From Mesaphorura yosii (taxonomy: Eukaryota > Arthropoda > Collembola > Poduromorpha > Tullbergiidae), in contig WIXG01000030.1 of assembly GCA_009869945.1 (NCBI GenBank), positions 62,001 to 126,000 on the forward strand: a stretch of DNA of 64,000 nt. Direction: 5' to 3'. Both the position numbers and the translations under genes were made by a program. Under the pieces are notes generated by a model, which saw nothing but the letters and a program-made list of their open reading frames with translations, ran no database searches and was not told the origin of the DNA. Below, piece after piece: positions 57,663 to 64,000 of this stretch; within the stretch, counting starts at the first letter, position 1, and each line of letters starts with the position of its first letter.

Positions 57663-57863
57663 AAGGGAGAGAAAGACAAATTTGCATTGGTCAAGTTGTT
57701 AGAAGGTGTACAGAAGAAATGAAATGAAATGTACGCAGGAATGAGTTGATAGTGTAAGGAACTAAGGAGGAAGCACATCGGATTCCTCGTAAAAACACTT
57801 ACACAAATCTAAAGTGTAGCATGAAAATCTGTATGAAGACGATATACGCTATTTATAGACATC

Positions 57864-57882
57864 AAACCAGCTGAGCTGGTTT
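57864..57882. repeat. 19-base perfect palindrome in nucleoredoxin 3' UTR
   Basis: The arms aaaccagct and agctggttt are exact complements about a single central g. It lies about 200 bases after the stop codon and before the poly(A) signal, so it would be in the mRNA. With a one-base spacer it would need a few pairs to open to form an RNA hairpin. A third aaacca(g) follows at once. Function is unknown. Confidence 0.6.
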
Positions 57883-57967
57883 AGCCAAACCAGATTATTT
57901 AACCCAATACGTCTAGGACTAGAATCTCAGTTCTCTGTCATCCTTTCTTTAGCACACTTTACAACAT

Positions 57968-57973
57968 AATAAA
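57968..57973 (+). promoter_or_regulatory. likely poly(A) signal of nucleoredoxin
   Basis: A canonical aataaa about 300 bases after the nucleoredoxin stop is followed at once by a GT-rich run (gaatgtgtgtgtcc), the usual downstream element. Further aataaa copies near 58137-58150 lack this context. Confidence 0.6.
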
Positions 57974-58268
57974 GAATGTGTGTGTCCTGCCTTCTTCTAT
58001 TCCTTCTGTCATCTTTAATCATATTAGCAATCATTTCATTTACTTAAACCTGGCCTGAAAGGCAACAAAAGACATCACTACGCGCGACTGACTAATGCGC
58101 TTACATAATGGAGCTGGCGGTATCTTCAGTTAAACAATAAAGAAAATAAACAATAACACCGGTAAAGCGTCGCGTCACCAAATAGAATGTCAAAAATCTA
58201 AAAATAATTACTGAAAGTCTAAAGCAATCAATAAAGCAGAATCTACCAACTACGACTAAGTTCTACAA

Positions 58269-58274
58269 TTTAAT
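58269..58274 (-). promoter_or_regulatory. likely poly(A) signal of CDC45
   Basis: The minus strand reads ATTAAA, a common variant signal, about 76 bases after the CDC45 stop codon. No canonical AATAAA was noticed on the minus strand closer to the stop. Confidence 0.45.
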
Positions 58275-58349
58275 ATTCGCGCATTCCCAAGCAACTAAAG
58301 AATTAGAATCACCTAGAATTACTACATAGGGTGCCTAAGTTAGCTACGG

Positions 58350-60926
58350 TTAAGGAGTAAGAACAGCAATTAATTTCTCGACGAATTCATATCTGTATTC
58401 CGTTTTCACTTTACACATTGCAGGATCGAAGTGGTCAAGCACAACTTGGTTCTGATCGTTCATTTTTTTCGCAGCCTGCTCGTACACTCTCTTAAATTGC
58501 CTGTGAAAAATAATGTTTCTTCAGTTCCTGCACTTGATACCAAGCACGACTAATTTTCAATTGTGACTTACGTCTTTGGAGAGTTGAAGATAAGTGGGGA
58601 CTCGCCAATCACCATCGCATACTCATGATCAATAGGGACTATGAACACGAAAGGCATGTATCTGTACTTGCGCACTTTGTGATCCATTACAAATGCTTCT
58701 TGTGTGAATCTTGCAAACATTTTCATGTACGATGTGGCCGTGTTATATTTAAAGTTGAATTCTCTCTAAAGGATCAGAATGCAGCGCTGAGTGTCATTGT
58801 CAGGAATGCTTCCAACTGAGCGAAGGCTGAGGTGAACAGACTGAGAGTGATCGAACCGGCTTTTTTACCTCAACGAATTTTCCAACTAGAACAGATGCGT
58901 AAGGGATTACCAGTTTCATCACCAGCGCCAATCGCACTTGCTTGTAGAGGGTTTCCAACATTATCTTGCTCAGGTCAATCCCATGTTTGACGACCTGCAA
59001 CCCTTCCCTATTCACCACGCATGCGATTATCAGATCTAGCATTCAAGCCTCCCCGAAAAAAGGCATAGTGTTTCCAACTCATGACTCACTTCTTCAGGCC
59101 TTCCAACCCATCCTGAAACTTCTCCTGGAGGCTGGCCGAGGTAGAACGACCATCCATAATTCCCATCATAGCTAGCTGAATGTCTATTGCAGTGAACGTA
59201 TACGTACATCCATAGCTGGCCGTGAACGTTCCCAATAACCAATCATGGAAATTGTACTTGTCCCCATATTTCTTAAGTGATAGCACTAATTTCTCCTGGA
59301 TAGGCTTCGGCATGTACGGGTAACTCTCTCTCAATCTCACCAGGGGAAGGCTACATTAAAGAATACGCAAAATTAAGTCAAATAAGCAGAAGATAACAAT
59401 ATCGCGACAAGAAATTCGGCATACCCGCTCTCGGCGAAAAACAACTTAAGCTTGCGAAAGCCAGTATCAGTCCATTGCATGAATGATAGAATCCAACTCG
59501 GTGTGTTAGTGCAACTGTGCCAGACTGTCCAATTTTTGTAAAGAAGTAAATCCAATCTAGAAATATAATACGCATTGAAGATTTTTTCTCAAGTACAATA
59601 TTTCAGGAACGTACTCGTCCACATAGCTAATTTTAAAATCAAATCTTGTCTTGTGGTTCTTGCCGGCGACTCTGCTGACTTCTTCTTCGACCGATGAAAC
59701 GAGCTTGATGTAGTCGACCCGGTCAATTCGTCGCATGTGGAAGCAATGAGTCACACCAACTGCGCCCCACCAGATGACCTGCGGAGTTGCTTGTCCTAAT
59801 TGCATTGCCAGATTTAATGCAATGAATGCAGACTGCAAAGACAAGGTTTTCATTAGACTCGTCTAGCCAAACTGTCCCTGGCCTTGCATACTCACGTCAG
59901 ACACTTGCAAGATATTGATAAGGTCATAGCTGTGAGTAACACCTACCGGCTTTGAGAAATAGTGGTACTGCGTGTAATCGTACAAATACTGTGTCTTTTC
60001 TGCCATCCTTCTCAATCTCCTGTCTCTTGCAGCGTGCCTCTTCTTCCGTCTGTGTTGTATTTGCAAGAAACGGATGTGTTCGTCAAGGCTCAGCTCACCG
60101 TCATCATCTGACTCAAGCCATTCATCTTCGGACTGCGAAGATATTCATACGGAGTATTACTAACTTGTCAAATTCAATTGCCCAACTGTAAAAACCAGAT
60201 TACGCTGTTACACACCACTTCAGCAAACACGTCCTCAGTTGCAGGAATTGTTTCACCCTCCAGAATAGCGACAATTCGAACCTGGAAAGACGAAGTAACA
60301 GAACAATTGTCACTGGGATAAAACAATTAATCTTTGCTCGCTTTAACAGTATTGAGATCAGTCAGTCACGAAGCAAAACTTGCTTGTGGCTCGTCAGAAA
60401 ATGTGGAACAGCAAATACTTAGCATTTACCCGTTTTGATGAGTCATATATATTGAAAACATGAAGCGGTCTTTGGTGATCTAAGATGTAAAAGACAGTGT
60501 CGCGGGGAACATCTTCAAAGAGATCCAGTATGTCGATAGTTGCTCCGCAATTTATCAGAACCACGTGCTTCATCTACGAAAAGAATGATGCAACAGAAAT
60601 GTGAAGTACTTTCATAAGCCGAAGTTGAGCACTCGGAAACGCAAGTTTAAATTTCCTTACGTGGCCAGCGAACGGACGGTATGCTTCTCTTAAGTGTGTA
60701 TAGTCTGACACAGGAACCAAAACATTGCATACGCTATCCACTCGAAATAGATATAACAGTATTTTAACAGTTGCGAGGCTATCCACGTCACCCGTCGCGA
60801 GAATCAACACATTCTAGAAGTCAAAAATCACAAGTTAGAAGCTGGAGCAGTGGTGACACGGAAGTCTGTGGATACCTTTTTTAGCAATTGATCATAGAAT
60901 CCTGTACGTAGATCACTTATGATCAT
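58350..60926 (-). CDS. CDC45: CDC45, CMG helicase subunit
   Basis: CDC45 joins MCM2-7 and GINS in the nuclear CMG helicase that unwinds DNA at replication origins and forks. Exons in coding order: 60876-60926, 60661-60813, 60430-60573, 60216-60281, 59947-60132, 59597-59832, 59425-59556, 59090-59350, 58869-59007, 58572-58765, 58350-58500. They give 570 residues (human 566, from memory), and every join keeps frame. The start MIISDLRTGFYDQLLKK matches the family's MFVSDFRKEFY opening. The DHH/RecJ-like N-terminal core shows GDVDSL (25-30), LINCG (74-78) and DHQRP (100-104). A charged linker follows (WLESDDDGE, then a basic helix rich in RR and KK), then IWWGAVG (220-226). The C-terminal half aligns nearly without gaps to the C-terminus. 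Exon 9 is placed at AATAG|G because only that acceptor keeps frame and alignment. Introns are 40-148 bases. Confidence 0.95.
59891..59896 (-). promoter_or_regulatory. alternative splice donor for CDC45 exon 5
   Basis: The annotated exon 5 donor is CCG|GTAGGT at 59946-59947, chosen because it aligns without a gap to other CDC45 proteins. Fifty-one bases further on, GAC|GTGAGT (exon end at 59896) is a closer match to the donor consensus, and the sequence between is open. Using it would add 17 residues (starting VGVTHSYD) just before the WW motif region. Confidence 0.55.
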
Positions 60927-62253
60927 CTTTGCTTCTATGAGTGTCTGTGTACTGTGTAGATTTTAATCCCGGCTCCAAGGCATAAAGAAATTAGGAACAC
61001 GTGAACCAAGAGTTTCTGAAACGCAACTGGAATAAGAATGACATCACGGGTTATGGTCATGAAATAGGGCGTTATCCGGCATTCTGAAAATAAAGGAGCA
61101 TTGTCTTGTCATTACATTATTACCAATCCAAAACTGAGGCTGCGTTTGACAAGTACGTTCTTTGCAACAGAACTCTACCGAGATGAACCGAAGTAGAGAG
61201 TACCGTTAGTGAAGGGAAACGCCAGAAAGTATGGCCGTTCTAATCTAATCGTCTACACTTATGCAAAATAAATAATGTGTCTCTAAAATGTTCAAATACA
61301 ACTAATGGGATATCACCACTACACTAAAATATTCATGAAAGACTAAAACGATTAAATTCACCGGGCACGATTCAGACTATTATTAATTGGCTAAAATTAA
61401 TTGCTACAGCGGACTAGTAACTTAATCTTATTGCGCAATTGTTGCAAAATTGCAAATGAAAGGGAAAGTAACCGTCGTCACTTCTGCCAAGACGGAGAAA
61501 TCCTCACTGCTGATGTTAGCGCGCAGAAGATTTGCAATTGCAACTAAGGAGTCTCAAAAGCGAATGAAGTAGGATTCCTGGACAGACTCCATAATTTCCA
61601 ACTCCAATTCCGTTTGGTCTTTCACTTCAAGTCCATGCCAAATCTTTGGCATCGTCTTAATCGTTCATTAATTGTCTGTCGGCAGTGTTCAATGAAGTTT
61701 GTCCATTATCCGTAGCAATTGTCCAGGGCCGCCTGCCTTTGTTCATGGTACAATAACGAGTCAAAAAGCTCTAGAATCAAGCAGCAGATGTCTCGGTCTG
61801 GTATCTGGTACTGATCCTCCTCTTCGACTGCCTTGAATCTATCATCCTTATGTACAACATTGCACTACCTTAGCCGAACTGACTTTAACCAACAACTACT
61901 CGCTGTATAGTGATATCGTGCAAAAATACGCGTAGATTTCCAAAACTTGGGTGTAGTCTTCTTGCACATTTGCATAATAGTCATAATATAATTTAATTAA
62001 CGTGAGGTATCCACCGCCAGGAGTTCGATCGAGTTTATTCTACTCACAGCCATAAAAATTAGTGATTCTGTGACACGACAGTCAGAGCTTCAGTTATTTC
62101 AGTGAGAACAATTTAATTGTGCTAAGGTTTGTGAAGAATTCTACTTCGCCACTCGAGCTGAAAGCTTAAATACTGGTAATAATACAGCAACCTTGCCATT
62201 GTTTTGCAGATTACTGCGGTCACCAACTTTAACTAGTCTTGTTTGGAAGAAAA
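60927..62253. other. head-to-head spacer between CDC45 and V-ATPase G
   Basis: This 1.3-kb interval should contain the promoters and 5' leaders of two divergent housekeeping genes. No TATA box was identified. The part at 61428-62039 has several coding-like but interrupted readings on the minus strand, listed separately. Nothing else is recognised. Confidence 0.65.
61428..62039 (-). pseudogene. interrupted coding-like readings, unidentified
   Basis: Consecutive minus-strand readings look protein-like: 61896-62039 (contains LDRTPGGGYLTLIKLYYDYY), 61706-61864 (contains PDRDICCLILELFDSLLY), then about 61560-61660 (contains DQTELELEIMESVQESYF) and 61428-61555 (contains VAIANLLRANISSEDFSV). The first two can be joined by a 61-base GT-AG intron (61839-61899) in frame. 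Beyond that, stops and a frame change cannot all be removed with GT-AG introns. It may be a decayed gene, a real gene with unusual splicing, or chance: the plus strand also has a 55-codon open frame here. I do not recognise the family. Confidence 0.25.
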
Positions 62254-62868
62254 ATGGCTTCACAAACTCAAGGAATTCAGCAGTTGCTTGCAGCGGAGAA
62301 AAGAGCAGCTGAAAAGGTTGCTGACGCTCGTAAACGTAAGCCAAGCTTGCCGATATTAAAGTGACCACTGTCAGCAGAAATTTCCACGAACTAGCACTCA
62401 AAGGGTATGAATAATTAACTAATTGTGTGTCATTAAATGTAGGCAAGGCGAGAAGATTGAAGCAAGCCAAAGAAGAGGCTCAAGCTGATATCGAGAAATA
62501 CAGACAGGAACGTGAAAAGGGCTTCAAGGACTTCGAAGCCAAGGTAAGGCCAAAGACTTTAACCTGTCTTGGCACTCTCTTGGAATTATTCCAACAAACT
62601 GAGGATTAACTGAATTTATTCTAGCACATGGGTTCCAAAGAAGATATCGCAACAAAGATCGATGGAGAAGCTACTAGGAAGATTGAAGATATGAAACAAC
62701 AAGTAGCTCAGAATAAAGAAAAGGTAAGCATAGCGCCGCGGTCAAATTTCCAAACCAAAACTGATTCACTAAATTCACTAAATTGCGCTTTGGCTGCAGG
62801 TTATATCCAGACTCTTGGAACTAGTTTGTGATATCAAGCCAGAACTTCACAAGAATTATCGTCAATAG
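62254..62868 (+). CDS. ATP6V1G: V-type proton ATPase subunit G
   Basis: Subunit G is part of the peripheral stalk of the V1 sector, where it pairs with subunit E and holds the ATPase ring against rotation while protons are pumped into lysosomes, endosomes and other acidic compartments. Exons: 62254-62335, 62443-62543, 62625-62723, 62800-62868, giving 116 residues, the normal family length. The N-terminus [20 protein letters not shown] is the family signature, followed by a long charged helix ([17 protein letters not shown]) and [11 protein letters not shown] at about residues 59-69. The C-terminus, [15 protein letters not shown], resembles animal proteins. Introns are 107, 81 and 76 bases with good GTAAG donors. 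The start is fixed by the signature. Residues 1-60 match animal versions closely. Confidence 0.97.
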
Positions 62869-62942
62869 AGGAATCGCGTTATCAATTGTGAACGGTAGTG
62901 CTAGCCAACGTAGATTTAGTCATACTACATATGATCTGAAAT

Positions 62943-62948
62943 ATTAAA
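62943..62948 (+). promoter_or_regulatory. likely poly(A) signal of V-ATPase G
   Basis: An attaaa variant signal lies 75 bases after the stop codon. No aataaa was noticed on the plus strand before the convergent lysA gene begins, so this is the best candidate. Confidence 0.5.
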
Positions 62949-63002
62949 CATTCCAGCTCGATTTATCTGGTAGAAGAGAAGACAACTCAACTTTGTATTC
63001 CG

Positions 63003-63008
63003 TTTATT
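63003..63008 (-). promoter_or_regulatory. likely poly(A) signal of lysA
   Basis: The minus strand reads AATAAA 42 bases after the lysA stop codon. The implied lysA transcript end is only tens of bases from that of the convergent V-ATPase G gene. Confidence 0.6.
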
Positions 63009-63049
63009 TCATCCTAGTCGATATTATAAATACAGAAGAAAGTTACAAG

Positions 63050-64000
63050 TTAGTGTATTTTTGAAATCAAGTCATCAAATTGTTCTCGGTCTCGAATGAA
63101 TTTGTAATTCTCGCCAGTTACTAGAATCTATTGAGAAATGTATGAACATTTAGCTCAGGAATAAGAACCGATTGTGAAAGCAACATACTTCAGCTGGTTT
63201 AGGCCTCATATTATAATTCGATCCCATGGAAGCACCATAAGCACCACAGTCCATTATGGCTAAATACTCTGAGTCAGCAGGCAGTGGCACACCTTTTCCT
63301 AGAAAATCAGCTGACTCGCACACTGGGCCCACCACGTCGAAACTTGTCCACTAGAAAAATGAGCAATAATCTATCCCAAACAACTTTGACGTTTTCGATA
63401 TTTATGACTCGTTTAACCGACCTCCTTTCTGTACTTGAGCTTGGTGGGAAGAATCTGATGAGCGGCTCCGTATAAAGGTGGGCGTATGAGCTCTGTCATC
63501 GCGGCGTCTACAACGGCGTAACTTTTGTTCCCAACCTTCTTTCGACCAAGTACTTTAGTGACGATAATTCCTGCGTTTCCAACCTTCGGAGCAAAACAGA
63601 ATGTCAAAATCTGAAGGTGTACTGAAATACATAACAAGAGAAGAGACCAGCGATCGTCCTGGCTCAATGAGAAGTTTCTTGTTGGGTGGAAGGAAGTTCA
63701 CAATTGTTTTAATGAATTCATCCACACCCGGGGTTCCTCCCTGGTGCATCGTGTCTTCAGAATGTGCCTGAACGTCTCCATTTTTGAAGCCAGGGATCTG
63801 CTTTTTGTAGTCAATGCAGATTCCTCCACCGACGTCGTACAGTTCGATTTCTATGCCTTTGTCGTCTAGCATTTTCGTTGCAGAAGACAGAAAATTTCCC
63901 ATGTACGTGTACACACTCGGGTCACGAATACTACTGCCCAGGTGGCAGTGCAGTCCAATGATTTGAATGTTCTCGCAAAGAGTTAGGATCTTATCAACTT
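63050..64000 (-). CDS. lysA: diaminopimelate decarboxylase, 5' part beyond window
   Basis: LysA is a PLP-dependent fold-type III decarboxylase that turns meso-diaminopimelate into L-lysine, the last step of the bacterial and plant route. The visible C-terminal 250 residues (of about 420 in the family) lie on exons 63648->64000, 63422-63583, 63189-63350 and 63050-63127. Numbered from the window edge, the conserved sites are HCHLGS (17-22), the phosphate-binding GGG (57-59), EPGR (112-115), VDAAMTELIRP (142-152), GPVCES with the catalytic Cys (179-184), GAYG (207-210) and SNYNMRPKPAE (215-225). All expected active-site motifs are intact. CESADF and SNYN separate it from ornithine decarboxylase, which has a different Cys motif. 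There is an insert of about 20 residues after GGG. Two of the three visible introns have GTC donors (GTCTCT, GTCGGT). The missing start lies to the right. Confidence 0.92.

Larger units (their letters stand above)
57663..58349. other. tail-to-tail spacer, nucleoredoxin and CDC45 3' ends
   Basis: This 687-base spacer holds the 3' untranslated regions of both convergent genes. It contains a likely nucleoredoxin poly(A) signal at 57968-57973, a likely CDC45 signal on the minus strand at 58269-58274, and a 19-base palindrome at 57864-57882. No further gene is seen. Confidence 0.7.

Noticed and set aside
59021-59042. Acceptor CTAG|ATCTG as the start of CDC45 exon 9
   Set aside because: It breaks the frame from exon 8; AATAG|G at 59007 restores both frame and gap-free alignment.
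1-64000. CRISPR arrays, rRNA genes, bacterial operons
   Set aside because: No spaced direct repeats, rRNA segments or ribosome-binding-site-led gene strings; the genes are spliced and eukaryotic.

Overview
The window is eukaryotic and almost certainly from an invertebrate animal. Four conserved protein genes can be read at the right-hand end. All are split by GT-AG introns, most of them only 40-150 bases long, and one gene has introns up to 4.9 kb. Three of the four proteins follow the metazoan versions closely. G+C looks to be roughly 40% by eye. I cannot fix the phylum; the mix of tiny introns and a few very long ones fits several small-genome invertebrate groups.

Layout. Positions 1-48601 form a gene-poor stretch. 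I find no exon, RNA gene or transposon protein there that I can defend, only chance-length open frames, purine-rich tracts, a 30-base palindrome and a remnant of a small inverted-repeat element. From 48602 the window is gene-dense: nucleoredoxin (plus, 48602-57662, 8 exons, 490 aa); CDC45 (minus, 58350-60926, 11 exons, 570 aa); V-ATPase subunit G (plus, 62254-62868, 4 exons, 116 aa); and a diaminopimelate decarboxylase, lysA-type (minus, 63050 to beyond the right edge, 5' part missing). The strands alternate. Nucleoredoxin and CDC45 are tail to tail, CDC45 and V-ATPase G are head to head across 1.3 kb, and V-ATPase G and lysA are tail to tail with only 181 bases between stop codons. Nothing suggests an operon or a shared pathway: the genes serve redox signalling, DNA replication, proton pumping and lysine synthesis.

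The most notable item is lysA. Animals do not normally make lysine, and diaminopimelate decarboxylase catalyses the last step of the bacterial/plant route. Here it has at least three introns and sits beside ordinary animal genes, so it is not a bacterial contaminant. Other points of interest are a small MITE-like element in a nucleoredoxin intron with a second partial copy 30 kb away, an 87-base frame-preserving intron in nucleoredoxin, a better-matching alternative splice donor in CDC45, and coding-like but interrupted readings between CDC45 and V-ATPase G.

All exon borders were set by hand from reading frame, splice dinucleotides and remembered family alignments. No database search was run.
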